From assembly GCA_963580455.1 (NCBI GenBank), contig OY756966.1, positions 24,617,001-24,681,000 of the forward strand: 64,000 nt of DNA, in the 5' to 3' direction. The DNA is from Euonymus europaeus (lineage: Eukaryota; Streptophyta; Magnoliopsida; Celastrales; Celastraceae). Under the pieces are notes generated by a model, which did no database searches, was not told the origin of the DNA, and saw only the letters and a list, made by a program, of their open reading frames with translations. Both the position numbers and the translations under genes were made by a program. Numbering within the stretch: position 1 is the stretch's first letter; the number at the start of each line of letters is the position of its first letter. Shown one piece after another: positions 21,545 through 35,154 of this stretch.

Positions 21545-22253
21545 GTGATTATTAAAACATGTAACCTCATATGGTGTAAAATTAAAAAAAAAGTCCATTT
21601 TTTCTTCTAATTATTCTTGTATGTATGCACATGTATATGTAACGATTAACATGCTTGTATATGTGAGTAAATGGTGGCCCCGGCCGAGATAATTGGGCTA
21701 AAGACGGTAAGAGATAAGGCTATAAATGTATGCTGCCGACGCTCCTATGAATTCTCTCTCTCAGGCTCAGCCGTCCATGATCGATCTCACTGTTTTATTA
21801 ATGGCGACTGATCTTAACGTTGTTTAAGCCGAATGAGAAGGCTAATTAAGATGAGAGTGTTATTACGTGATGCACCCTTTGTGTGGGTCAACGCCGCCAA
21901 AAAGTCAAAGGGCATGAGTAGGTGTTTCTAGTAATAAATTTAATTCGTCATAGTTATCATATATGTGTTTGAAATAAAAGAAAGGCAGAGATGGGGGAGA
22001 TTTCGTCTCATTCGTCTCAGTTATACTTATGCCGCGGTGGTTTAAACTTTAAAGTCATGTCCAACTCTTTACGCAAACTAGCTTCCTCCCCAAGACATGA
22101 GTAGTGCTTTGACGAGTTTAATTATCTTGGACTACGCGGTTTTGGAGCCAATTTTAATCATAAATTAATTTTGTTTAATACCTATAACAAATCAGTTAAC
22201 TGGGAGAAATCTTCCAAATAATTAACAGGACGATCTTTCTTTCCGGCAACGAA

Positions 22254-22294
<41 letters not shown>

Positions 22295-23650
22295 CTTTGA
22301 TTAAGAAAGTAGTACAACCTAGCAAGCTATAGAGCCTGGATATATTGATACGACTTTCTGAAAATATTTTGAGAGGCAACAATCGTTTAATTATCATGGC
22401 AAGACTCATCATTGCAATCTAATAATAGAACTTGACATTTTTATGGATTAATGACATCCATGATATCACATAAACATTAGCTACATCAAAGATATTATTT
22501 TGATAATAGCAGTTACATCAACTTAGGGTTCGATCATTCTTATTAATATAATAAGTACTGGCCAACTAAATATCATTGTGATCCTTTATTATATATATGA
22601 TGACATATATATAGTATATGTGTATGTATATTTAATAAAAATATATATCTTGATTATTATTGAGGTCAATTATATATATATACTTATGTAGGGTAACCGG
22701 ACATGCATATAATAACTTATAATATTTAATAACTACCTACCAAATTAAAATTATGTTAACATTTTACAAATGTACAAACCGTAGGTATGACGTCATTTTT
22801 TCCAAATGTTTCCTTGCCAATTTCAAGCAAACATATATTTAAATTTTATTTTTTAAGGAACGTATATTTAGTAATCACATTAACTACACAGTATTGAAGA
22901 TTTCTTTGGCCATGATTTTATTGAAAAGAAGAAGAAGAAGAAGAAGAAGAATAAGAAGATTGGACTATTATAACTTCTCTTAAATAATTGATGGTGGACA
23001 AATACAATGATTTCTTGTACTTTAAAGAAACAAGAAATTAGGACAATATTTTTTTAAAAATGAAGTTCGTTAATTCAACAGTATTTTTAATATTTTTTTT
23101 TGGGGTTTAGCTGACTTATACCTATAAAAACGGTCCATGATCCTGCATGTGATGTCAGTTTGGTAGTTCTCCTCGGTGGGTGAGGAGTGAGGACGAACAC
23201 AGTAGTTAAAAATAGTCGGCATCTTAAAATTGATAGAAGGGGATTAGTGGGAATTTCGGTCGATTTGCATATTGTTTTTGACTTAATGGGAACACACAAG
23301 AAGGCAGCGTATATATAATTAAGGGTTGTTGGACTAAGTTTATCACACTGTACAGTATAAGTATAGTACCCTTGATTATATAAAATATTTTGTCATACCC
23401 CCCTCTCTCTCTCTCATATTATGTCCAAACCAAATGTCAATGCCGTTTTTGTGGGCACATACTTAGCTTAATTTTTAACAAATCCGTGATTTTTGGCGGT
23501 TCATTATATAATAATATATTCATGCATTGTAAGTTGGAGACTAGTAATTAATCCTTCTTTCTTTTGATAAGCATTCCAATTGCTTATTTTGTATATATAT
23601 ATATATGAAATCTCACAAACAGTGGAAACTAGGAAATAGGAATGTCACAT
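21545..23650. other. Gene-poor AT-rich region
   Basis: No gene recognised. It holds a (TA)n run of about 35 bases at 22258-22292 and a GAA run at 22928-22955. Confidence 0.4.
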
Positions 23651-23655
23651 GTTTG

Positions 23656-24008
23656 TGTTGAGAATTCACGCCGGCCCATTAGACCCAACGTAAAATTACA
23701 ATTCAGAAAATCGGCTTACCAAGTTGATGACCCTATTTTTTCGATATGGGATACTCATCAAACCACCCCTTGAACAGCCAAGGTTGACTACGCTCGCCCT
23801 ACAGACGACAACTCTTTCCTCGACGATAGCCCTATCCGCAAACTTGATTCTCTCAATGAAAGCAGCAATGTTGAGAACTCACACCGGCTCATAAGGCCCA
23901 AGGTAGAACTACAATCTAGAAAATCGGTTTACCAGGTGATCAGGGTGTCTTGAATTCTTATAAATTAGAGTCGGTGATCCTATTTTTTTTGATGTGGGAT
24001 ACTCATCA
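23656..24008 (-). mobile_element. Candidate TRIM: two short direct repeats around a tiny interior
   Basis: Repeats 23656-23760 and 23869-24008 both begin TGTTGAGAA and end GGGATACTCATCA, so each has TG...CA ends. The second copy carries about 35 extra bases. The interior is only about 108 bases. On minus, a purine tract (AAGGGGTGG) sits next to the left repeat, suggesting minus orientation, and each repeat starts TGATGAGTATCCC. No convincing primer-binding site or target duplication was found. Confidence 0.45.
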
Positions 24009-24009
24009 A

Positions 24010-25346
24010 CTTGTGTTAACTTCTACTTTGACTGCTGAGGCTGACTAATTAAATAATAACATTTTAAAATTAAGCTAAGGATCACATAAAAATTCCCTTT
24101 GCATGCTATAACTTAATTAGTACTGGAATTTTAATTTAGATGGCCATGAAAAGTAATCGGGGAAATTAATCCTACTATTGATTAATTAATTGGCCTTTTC
24201 ACACAGACCAGAAAAGAAATGAAAAGGAAGACACCAACATAACAATTAGACAGCAGCCACTGGAACGCTGCCAGTCTGCCACTGATGTCCACGCAACGAT
24301 AAGAAATTAATTAAATATGCAATGCTCTAATACGGACCCGTAACTACAAAGTTACGGGCGCCACTTTTTTAAGTGAATTCAAATGGGCTCAAACAGTGGG
24401 CCTCATTTAAAATCACATTTTTTAAAAATCTGTGTGAGTGACGCCCATAATTTAAAAATTTCAGTCGCCCGCACTAGAACAGTAGAGTTGTTTCTCCATC
24501 CAAAACCTTGGTTATTATTTTCAGGAATTAAGTAAAGGTGCACCTGCCCCACTCCAAGAAGAACTCCGTGTAAAATGTAGGCATATATAAATAATTGGAT
24601 TGGGGGGAAAAATAGATTACGTTAGAATGGGTGTCATGTGGGTTTCACATGAGCAGGCCCTGAGAAGCACATGATATGGAGAACAGAGAACGCCTGCAAC
24701 AATAAATTATATAAATATATATATTATTTTTCGTTGATAATGGACGGCATTTGATCTAGTAGTAGTACATCGGGTGAAACATATGCATTCAATTCATAAA
24801 AACAATCTCTCAACATACATGTACTATATGGGATAAAATTAGACATTCCATATAGGTCGCCATGTTAAATTACATTCGTTCGGATATGGTTCCAAAACAT
24901 TAATCGAAGTATGCCCTGAACCACCCATCTCTCTTCCTACATGCAATATAGGACTGCTTGTTTAAGCCTTCCCATTCTTCGGTCTAATCCCCGGTCCTGT
25001 GACTTGCCTTTCATTTACTTGATAGGGAATGCCAGTGAGATCTCATGAGAGCTTTGACTTGCGTACATCCTATTTGTCTTCGATGTCGTCCACTATGAGA
25101 GTTTTGTGCACGAAAATTGTTAATCCTTTTTATATTATTTGATAAATATATGAGAATGGGAAAATCAGTGTTTTTCAAAACTTGATGGTATGAGGTCCAT
25201 TTGGTAATGCTCTGATTGAAAGAGACAGAGGAGCATGTGTACATGCCTCTGGTAGAGAATTTCTTTGTAATCAGTCGGAGGGTCCCAGCATGGTGTGTTG
25301 TGTAGGAATCCTTATTTGAATGATTGATCTAATGAGAAGATCTCCA

Positions 25347-25384
<38 letters not shown>

Positions 25385-26110
25385 CGACTGTCAAAACTAT
25401 GACAGGAAGATAAATATGTCACAAGTCTTGATGCCGGTTTAAGCCAGATTGAATTTCTACTTAAATAATCCAATTAAATTGTGAATTATAAACCCTAAAT
25501 TAACAAGAGTATAATAAGATACTTGGAATTTTTCCCTGGCAATATAAAGTTCGGAAACATTTGTGATATTTAAATTTATTGTTCTTATATTATATTATAT
25601 ATGGCCAAAATTTTCCACATGCCGCTCTGTGTTCGGACTCAGAGTCAGTCATGTGTTCTTTGCGACTTGATCAGAATGCATGCTTAAAACAATATGTAGG
25701 TTTTGCTAGAAAGTCAATAGTTGTTTAACTTGTTTTAGACACGCAATCGAATGTAGAAAAAACTGACTAGCCAGCCAGGGAAACAGTCCTCGCGTGGCCC
25801 TTGAAGTGTTGAAACTTTTCACATGAATGCATACCTCGCTGCTTCTGGTTCTAGTTCTGGGTCTTGATAAACAATAATGCATGGCACATTATTTTCAAAA
25901 CCCTCCAGTATTTTGGTTCAGGGTTTGCCCCAAAATTGACCTGCAACCTCTAAATTCAAACACCTGGAGGGCTTAGGTCATGTATACAGATAACAAAAAG
26001 GAAATATCGACAACGACTTTTCCTTTCCTTCCTTGGGTGCGGTTGACGACAAAGTCAGCTAAATTCATCATCTAAATATGCAGGAGTCCTGACCTAGACA
26101 CCCAGTCGAC
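24010..26110. other. Gene-poor region with (TA)n and short inverted motif
   Basis: CCCGTAACT and AGTTACGGG form a small inverted repeat at about 24328-24350, and a (TA)n run lies at 25349-25381. No gene signal. Confidence 0.35.
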
Positions 26111-26120
26111 ATAAATTAAA

Positions 26121-26270
26121 ATGGGAATGAATTTGCTGAAATCATTCCATGAAATACCATCACATCACCACCATTAAATGCATTGATGGTGGTGTTGTTA
26201 TATCCCACCATGATTTGAATCAAGGATGGAGATATAGTATTGCATGGAATGATTCCAGCTCCCCCATCCC
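26121..26270. ncRNA. Imperfect hairpin resembling a microRNA precursor (unidentified)
   Basis: GCTGAAATCATTCCATGAAATAC (26135-26157) pairs with 26237-26259 over 23 positions with two mismatches, and pairing continues loosely outward (GGGAATGA with the CCCATCCC side). The loop of about 79 bases holds a second small stem, CACCACCAT with ATGGTGGTG. The arm sequences match no microRNA family I recognise. It could equally be a decayed inverted-repeat transposon. Confidence 0.3.
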
Positions 26271-27016
26271 AATTAACATAGTGAATATCAGTTTTTTTTT
26301 TCATAGTGAATATCGTTAGTTAAGTTAAAATACTTGAAAACAAGAGCTAGCACAAGGTATCTATGCTCACCCATTGGTCTCCATCAATTTAGGATATATA
26401 TATATATGGCTTATCGATTCGGAATCCTCAAATAGAAAGAAACATCATCGCTTAGTAGCAATATTTGGCTATAGTGATATACATATGCATCCTATCACCA
26501 CCTCCTTTTACATATATATATATATATATGTATGCAACTCCTTTCTCCAACATCTTTCTTATTTAGCTCTCTTTACTGCCTCCCAAATGGTGGAGATATC
26601 CCCCATTTTCCTGCTCAAATATATATCTAAAAGGTGTTTGCTGTGGGACATCCTCACTAGTACGATGGTCTCCATCGACCCTCACTTGAGGAATATCAAC
26701 CTTTTTAGTTCAACCACAACTTTTTAATTAAAATAAACAAATACTTGTATACGGCCAGCTTTACTATGCCATAATTGGTAATAGGAAGCTTCGTATCCAT
26801 GCAACTAGTCTTATTGTAGGGTACAAAATTACAGAACTGAATTAACTCATTCATCATACACAAGAAAGCTAGGGCCATGGCTGTTATTTGCTTTATATGG
26901 ACACTTTCTTCTGTTTCTATTTGAATTGCAATAATAGCTAATGCTCCCTAAAAGCAGCTGCTTTAAGCACCGTTGCATATTGAGGATGCATGCATTTTGA
27001 TCCTCCCATCCCATCC

Positions 27017-27181
27017 TATTTTGTGTTAAAAGGTTTCCTCCCCAAAATGTGATCATTTGGAGGAAAGAGAAAGAAAAAATTAAGTTATTTATACAAAAAT
27101 GTCAAATAAATAACTTAATTTTTTCTTTCTCTTTCCTCCAAATGATCACATTTTGGGGAGGAAACCTTTTAACACAAAATA
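27017..27181. repeat. Perfect 75-bp palindrome with 15-base loop
   Basis: 27017-27091 and 27107-27181 are exact reverse complements around the loop 27092-27106. The ends are TATTTTGTG and CACAAAATA. Any transcript would be a near-perfect double-stranded hairpin. It has no coding content; the short MITFWGG open frames on both strands are a consequence of the palindrome. Confidence 0.95.
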
Positions 27182-27535
27182 AGATAATCCTCCCCTCAAT
27201 TCTCTCCAAATCACTTATTTTATTATTATTTTTTTAATCCATCAAAACAATGAAATATGACAAAATGAGAACAGAGAGGGTCCTAACAACTCAAATTCCC
27301 TACAGTGGGTTGGACCTACTAATCTTCTAAACCCTAACACTTAACAAGCCCTTGGAATAAAATGGGTTCATCTCAATTTCGCACTGCTTCGCACGCTAGA
27401 CAGTAGACATTCTCCATTCGGACCATTCCAAGTTAATGTTCAATTTATAAGCGAAAAATCATTTTTAGGTGCATTTTTCAAGGTTGGTAGTTGATATACA
27501 TGTCTCAAGACAATTATTTTAAATCAATCTTAAGA

Positions 27536-27882
27536 ATCCGTTTGTTTTATAATTACATTTCATAGCTTTAAGCTCTAAAAAATGTTATATAAAAAGTTAT
27601 AAAGCTGTTACTGTAAGCTGTATAAAATGTTGTAAAGTATTTTCTTCATTTTTCTGTTAGATTAATTTTGTAGATAAAATTTAAAAAAATATATTACAAT
27701 AAAAAATAATTGAAAACTTTTAAGATACGGATGAATAATTATATAATATAATTGTAAAATACTATGAGTCTCGCAACTTTAAACTCTGAAAAGATATAGA
27801 ATATTACATTTGATTGACACAACATTTTGTGCAACCCTACATCTTTAAGCTGTGTAAAATATGAAACAAACACACCCTAAAT
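27536..27882. mobile_element. Candidate MITE with degenerate terminal inverted repeats
   Basis: The left end CCGTTTGTTTTATAA with nearby CATAGCTTTAAG, and the right end TTTAAGCTGTGTAAAATATG then AAACAAACACACCC, look like inverted relatives. The interior is extremely AT-rich. A target duplication is not evident. Confidence 0.3.
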
Positions 27883-28084
27883 CTTTTCAATAAAAAACAT
27901 GTCCATGCAAGGAAACAAACACAAAGACACAGAGCGAGCCCGCAGGCATATATTTACATTGCAAGGATTTCTACGAAATTTTGCAGACAGAATATCATCA
28001 TTTGGAGAACTATTGGGAGAAGAACAATGCAGCAAATGCTGATGCTCCACAGAAGGACCAAACTCATTAGTCATCACTTATCAG

Positions 28085-31000
28085 CTACATGCTAAATATT
28101 GCTTTCTTTTGCTGATTGTAGCTACTTATCCAACCATCAATCAGTTTGATTTCGATTTCCCTCTGCTCTACCAACCAGTCGGGATCAGAAGGAGTTGCAG
28201 CTCGCAAATCTATGTGATGGGCACCTGCTTGACAATAGAATGACCAGTTTAAACTTTCCACAACATGATATTTGCTCCACCGATGAAAGGATTAGAAACT
28301 AAATAAGCACATAGAGTCATCCTTAGTTTCATTGCAAATGTAACAATGTTCTCATGCACCAAGGCTTGCAGAGTTCATGCAATAAAAGCTACTCGTAGCC
28401 TAGAATTTGATTTCAAGTGCATCTAAGCAAGCATTTACAAACAGAGCAAAGAACAAACAAAAGTCTCCTTGGCAGAAAGGAAAGTATATAACTCATATAG
28501 TACAAAGGGGCTCTCTGATAACATGCAGTGTGATAGTCATCTAATCAATCAGCTTCTTTGGCGGTCTATTTTCTTCACACAATTCAAAAACAAAATCCCG
28601 CAACTAATACTCAACAACGAAGTAAGTGACATGTAATGAACAAGAAATTGCTAGAAATATACAATAAATAAACCAACACTTGCAGGTTGAAGTTGGTCAA
28701 AATTAAAGGATAAAGCAGCCTTGTTTTCACACAGGGGCAACTGCCTCAATTGTATCATATTGTGAACCAACAAAATCATGGACCAAACATCTAATAAATG
28801 ATCTTACAGAATTCTCAATTAAATTTTCCTAGCATCAGAGTAGTTATGAGAGTAACAAAGTGGAAACAATCAAACAAACGAATTCATGGCAATTCAAAGT
28901 TGCCAACATTGGTCAGAAATTCATTTGATTATCAGACTTATTATTCCTCCACCCCAAAAGCTATTTTATTATGCATGTCTACCGGATAGCTTTATCAAGG
29001 AATCGTCAAATAAATATAACCTGTAGGCTCTATATAATAGCCAAAGCAACAGTGACATATGAACAAATTTACATAAAGTGATGATAAAACTATAAACAAA
29101 GACCCATTTAGACCACGGGAATGGCAATGTCTTTGACCTGTAGTGGGTTAGTGCTAGACCAGAAACCCTTACCCAATTGACTTATGCGTTCACAAGTTTT
29201 AACCAGCGGACATATACTAATTTGATCAACCAGACAACCACCAAGGGTGGCCATTGAATATGTGCAATGCCTAGCCTTTTAACCATTACTCACCATTCAA
29301 GCCAATTGGTTGATACAGTAGGAAACATCGAATGAGGCCTCGAGTTGCAAATTATAATGCTATTAACTTGCTTATAATTTAAATTGAACAGCAGATAGAT
29401 AAAAGATTTTAGGCAATTGTCATGCTTATAATTGAAATTGAAGAACAGATAGATTTTAGGCAATTGTCATGGGGGCATCTGGACTCCAAAGCTAATTTTA
29501 AGTAAACCATTACCTTCCTTGGTAACTAGGGCGACAATAGTTTCAGATATATTCTGCAGAACGCTGCAACAAGTTACATTAAAATTCATCAGAAATCACT
29601 TAGAACTTAAGCTTAGATGACAGAATCCATCATATTAACTGCACAATGAGGTACCTGCCGCCACTCCAAGGATCTAATAAACCATTTGAAAATATTATGT
29701 TGCTTCCAAATAATTCCAGGGCGGTCTTGATGTCCTACATAAAGACAAGCAAAAATGAAATTAATCGAAAAAAATGAATTACAATCATAGCGCAAGAGTT
29801 ATGAAACTAAGCATTTTTCAATTTCTCTTCATGAGAGCAACGAGGCATTGACTATATAAATAATCATTGCACCATTATCTATACATGACTGCCGACTTGC
29901 AAATACTTCATCTACTAATTTATAACATACTTTCATTTGCGAATGGTCATCTGTAAATGCTAACAAAGAGACGAAACTTCAGCAAACAAGTTATCATGGT
30001 GTACTCCAACATAACTTAATGAACATGTGCATGTTTCTATATAAGATATGAGTTTTAATGTTAAAGCAGATCGTACTGACTCGAAATAGTGCCAATATCT
30101 TGCTCTAGACAAGCTGATACAAAATTAGCATTTAGGTTATGACACGGTAGGATCCATGCCCATGTCATTTGAAAAAACATTGAAACATATTGGAGAAAGC
30201 AGACACTCATCATTATAAAGCAAAACAACTTGAATTTGAAACAGAAAAAATGGACTCATTTTACCAAAAAAAAAAATTATTGCAAATTTTCACCAAGTGT
30301 TCATGGATTCATGCAACAATCCACAAAAGTGTATCTACAGAAAATTCAATATTGCATGTCGCAGCAAGTGACAGAGGGAAGTAAGCCATTGCTCCGGCAA
30401 GTATTCTCTTTCATCCATCAATATCTATGTACAGTCCATGTGTGTGCATGTTGCAAAGATGCTTCCTCAAACAAAACAATGGAAACCATACAGTGATTAT
30501 ATGCTATACATAAGAACATAATTAGTTTATGCATCCCTAACAACAAAAAAATAGGTCACATGATTTCTCACATGCCCGCCAAATTCCGTTGTTATCCACC
30601 TCTCTCTTGGTATCACCCTGAAATTCTCCCAGCACCACTCTTTAGTGGAAGAGTAATTATAGTCATATGATCGAAACATGCTTCTGTCTCTGCTACTGGA
30701 CATAGGCATAATCATCTCAGTGCATGCCTGCAGATTCATGAAAAATAAATAAATAAACTTTTAAGAAGTGTCACTCATCTCAGATTTTACCATTAAAAAA
30801 GAAGGGTATAATTTAAGGAAATATTTGATGTAATCACTTTTATGAGCCACCCATCCAAATTGAAAAAAGATTTACTATCGACAAGAAAAGAAAGATACAG
30901 TTACAAAACACCAAGACCTGCCAGTTCCAACCATCCAGGCCATGAGGATCATCATCGAGTTGAAAACAATTGACTTTTCCAGTATAGTTGTAATAGATGC

Positions 31001-34000
31001 TCACTCCTTCAAAAATACGCTCAAGAATGCTAGTTCCATCAGGACAATTGTCGATCTTTCGGCAAACCTATAATAAGAAGTATATCCAGAAGCATATCGT
31101 CATATCGATCATATAAACCTATAAATATCATTAAAGCCACCATAAGACCAACAAAAGACACACAAACATGATTTCGTAAAGCTTTTATCCTAAAGAGGTC
31201 CCATATTTACGAAACAAAAGAGAAAATATCATTCTTTCCATTACAATGCTGCATGTTCTCAACGTGTGTCACAATTTCTCAATAGTCGCTTCTATAAAAA
31301 TTCAGTGGCAGGTATGCTAAAAAAAGCATTGCAAGTTGAACTTAGTGAATCTATGGCCATTCAACTATTATTTGCTGCCAATGAATCTCTACATTGCTAC
31401 AGTCCTTTTTAGTGAGTAGAATAGTAGACACGTGTAAAACACTACACACCCATAAATGTCCACCGGAAAACCAATAACCATTCAGTTTTACTAGACAAGG
31501 GAAATCACAAGTGATCATTTCAAGACAAGCCGTAATCAAGATCTTGGTTAATGAAAGGAGTGCTTATCCTCTTTATTTATTTATTTTTTTGATCACAGGT
31601 TTAGAAGATGAGAAAGGTGATACTTGAACACTGCTTCTTGTACAGTTATAGAAAATTATATTTATTGAGGATGATATGTTAGGAAACTAAGTCATTAAAA
31701 TAGTCATACATAGTAGTTTGCATGAGCATACACCATGAATAATTCATGTTGTATAAAAATCCACTAACCTCTCTTATCGGGTGTCCAGGCAAAGGCATCA
31801 TAAATTCTGAAGGATAAGGGTAATCAACCATTGCCAAATAACTATAAGCAGATTCCAACCAGTCCACAAGATCGTCAACACTCTTTAATTCCCTGTATCA
31901 TCTTTGCTTAGTTGTAAACTATCAAAACTAAATGACGAAAGTAGAATAGGTATTAAAAACCAGTCAATCTCAAGTTAGTCTAAAATTCCAATAGGTATAA
32001 TATATTCCCTTTTATCCCCTCACCGGCACATATGGAAAGTTTTGCTCAGTAGTGCAAGCCCGTTCTCTTTCAGACCCTCAGATACTAATGCATCCCACGA
32101 TTCTTTTATGGTGTTAGAGCAGCTGGTACTTTCACGCTACAACAATAGTCATGACTCATGACTTACGAAATTCATCCAAAAAAATTATTCTAACAGATAA
32201 CTAAATAAAGCCATTACAAGAAGGAGAATGAATCTATGAGCTAATGGAAAATGTACCCTGAAATCACTTGAGACAATGTCATAAAATGTTTCTGAAGGCA
32301 CAATATCTTCAAATTGAAGAATTGGTGCAGAGGAAGCTAGAGCGCCAATGGTAATGTGAGGATATTTTAGCCTCATCCATGATGCTAGCACTACTCCATT
32401 TACAAGATAAAGCAAGAGATCATAAGTAAGATGAGCCAGGAAATCAATCTCTAAATTCAACATCAGAAATAGGATCCAGCAGACAATATGAGCATTAACT
32501 CCTTCTCTAGACCAAAATAAACCCATGCCACACTATATAAAAAGCTTCATTGCTATAATTCTTCACAGAGACATTATTAGTTCAAACCAAGGAATATATC
32601 CATAAAGGCTAACGCAATACCAAAAAATTTGTCAGCTTGATCATTACAGCATGTCATACACATTGTCTAGAATTATATCTAATAGAAACAAAACAATGGA
32701 ATGAAAAGCTTCAAATGATGATAATTTCATAAGCTTACTTCACCTACTAAATCTGTAATAAGTTATTCAGTTGTCCTCTCTGCCATCATGCTACATTAAC
32801 AATCTACGTTGTCTCAAATGTTAAAATAAACTATTTGCACATACACATTCATATATAAATCTATGCTTCTAAAGTTGCCCTTGTTCTGTAATCCTGAAAA
32901 AAAATGGCATTAGGAAACTCTAATTTCCATCTTCTCCTTTTTTAATTTTTATGCCTTAATAAGCAATCTTACACCTAATTCTACTGCACCATATTTTTCT
33001 AATTCTTCAATTGGCGAAAGCTACTTGAGTAGGAATCAACACCTAAAAAAAAAGGAACTTACTACCACCATAAGATCCACCAAACAGCACAACAGGACAT
33101 GCCTGGGCCGATAAATTGCGCTTCAAATCAGTAATCAGAACCGCATAATCAGCAAGTGCCTGCTCCGCTGTAAGATATGCTAAAGTAGTCGCATTCTTAT
33201 AGGCCGCCTCTCTGGTTCCGAACGGAATTGACTCTCCGTAATACCGGTGCTGCAAACCAGCATTTCAGCAAAATTGATAATCAAGTGAGCCAAAACACTC
33301 TAAAGTCTAAACTATAATTTAGCAGCTAAATTGGCTCAAAACAAACAGAGTTTAATTTCCCACATTTTCCGAGAGAAGTAACTTTTTTCTTTTTTGATAA
33401 ATCTGCAAAATTTTATTGATAATGTAAACCACGGGAACGAATTGAAGCTACAAAGCACACGGCAGGAGAAAAACCCAACAACAAGACGAGCGAAGAAGCC
33501 CCAAAATGAACCTAGACTCCTAAAAACGAGTAAATCAAGGAAATGCGATCGATTAAACCACACTGCACAGCCCAGTTAAATGGAGGACAAGTAACTGACC
33601 TCGGGGAAAACAACCATAGCGCCAAATCGTGGCGCGATCTCCCAGACAAAGCCGGTGTTAACAGCGAACCATTCGATGTCTCCCTCATTGCCGCAATACA
33701 GGAAGATAGGACCCTGACGGTCCGGGCCCAACCAGTGTTCAGTGTTGATGAGGTACCGTTGCGGGAAGCTAGGAAGATCGGAGAAGCTGAAGTGATCGAG
33801 ATGCTGGTGGAAATATCGGGTCTCGTACCGGTACTGTTGTTGTTGATTTATTTGGAGTAATTGGGTTTTGATTGTGCGAGAGAACTTGGTTAGGGAGCGC
33901 GGGGCTGGCTTGAGAGAAGGGAAATTTAGAGTGTTTGATGCGGTGGAAGGTGGTGATAAAGACGATAAGACGGTGAAGAAGATGACGATGACAATGGGTG

Positions 34001-34043
34001 GACGATGAAGTAAGGGAGAGGAGGAGAGTCGTAAAGTTGCCAT
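28085..34043 (-). CDS. Prolyl carboxypeptidase (lysosomal Pro-X carboxypeptidase-like), peptidase S28, ten exons
   Basis: Minus exons: 34043-33600, 33249-33063, 32390-32257, 32136-32024, 31892-31769, 31067-30918, 30727-30572, 29734-29655, 29563-29514, 28224-28085. All phases fit, giving 525 residues. An N-terminal hydrophobic stretch (residues 16-28) looks like a signal peptide, so a secreted or vacuolar product is expected. S28 enzymes remove C-terminal residues after proline. The catalytic triad is visible: Ser207 in GGSYGG, Asp457 in LLDPWSGG, His482/483 in GAHHIDL. Other landmarks are FFxQxLDHF-like [22 protein letters not shown], and the [18 protein letters not shown] block. The splice between exons 2 and 3 is placed at the consensus donor GTAAGT so that GGSYGG-MLASWMR is restored. 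The longest intron (28225-29513) precedes the last exon. No lesion seen. Confidence 0.96.
28225..29513 (-). other. Large final intron of the prolyl carboxypeptidase gene
   Basis: 1289 bases without coding signal, bounded by GT (29513) and AG (28225) on minus. Confidence 0.8.
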
Positions 34044-34044
34044 G

Positions 34045-35150
34045 TTGACTTATGATGGGTTGGGGTGGGGGGCGGTAATCTGTTTCTTCAGGCTGTAGTA
34101 AACCGGACAGAAAACTGTAAACCAGAAAATGGACCGGTCAGTCCGGTCCGGATCGATTTGTTGACCATAGGCAATAGTTTGAAAAATCTGACCGAATCAA
34201 GATATATGGTCTGATATCTGATTTCATTTTCTTGAAACAACGGTTAATCGGACTAGACTGATTAATTTTAAATATGTGAGGTCTATTTTTTACGGTAACG
34301 CTATTTTCTGGATTATTTTTAGGAATGTATTATGCACTATTTTCTATTTTTTGTAATATTTTATGCATTATTTCTGTATTCTACAGTTTACACTATTTTT
34401 CTGGACTTATTTCTGCATTGTGATTTTTTTTTTGTACTCGGCTATTTTTTGCCCCTACAATCTGCATTTTTCAGTCTACATTATGCATTCTTCAATCTGC
34501 ATTTTGCATTCTCTTTTTTATATATTTTATAATTTTGTATTATTTTTCAATTTCAATTTTAAAGATAGTTCACGGTTTCAAACCGAGTCCAAACTATTAA
34601 AACGGTTAAGCGTAAGTAGTGGTTAACCTGATATTAGGTCTGGATTCGATTTCAACATCTGAGAAATCGGTACTTTCGGTTTGATTTCTGGATTAGGGGT
34701 TACGGTCCGATTAACGGGATCGTGCACAGCCCTAGGCTCTAGTGTTGAAGGTGGATTGGTCATTTAGGCCTTCTATGACGCATGGATTGCGAGCAATCCG
34801 CAAACATCTCGAGGTGTTTACAGGGGTTAGAAGTGTTCGTAGGGGTCGCAAACCCTTCCCAATCTCTCTTTTTGAACCCTTGAAAATGAGTGGTTCAAAG
34901 TTGCTCATTATTGTATTAAATATGAATTTACAAAAATACTATCATAACAAAAAAAATTATACATGAATTTTTTAGCCAACTCCTCCCAACAAATTTGTGT
35001 ATTAAGCAGGGGTTCAATCTCATAAACACCTCCCAACTCAACACCTCTCAACCTCTCTCAATCTTCATGTCATGCACAGTCTCATGGGAGCTTGCTAAGT
35101 GTTAATGTAGTCATGGGCCCATTTTGTTTAGATCAAAATAAGTTAGGGAC
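34045..35150. other. Upstream region of the prolyl carboxypeptidase gene, degenerate repeat-like
   Basis: 34080-34740 is rich in ACCGG/CGGTTT motifs and ends GTGCACAGCCCTAG, reminiscent of the right end of hAT-type MITEs, but no matching left end is visible. The proximal promoter of the carboxypeptidase gene should lie in the first few hundred bases. Confidence 0.3.
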
Positions 35151-35154
35151 TTTC

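Noticed and set aside
27049..27237. MITFWGGNLLTQN frames on both strands
   Set aside because: Identical peptides on opposite strands are caused by the perfect palindrome.
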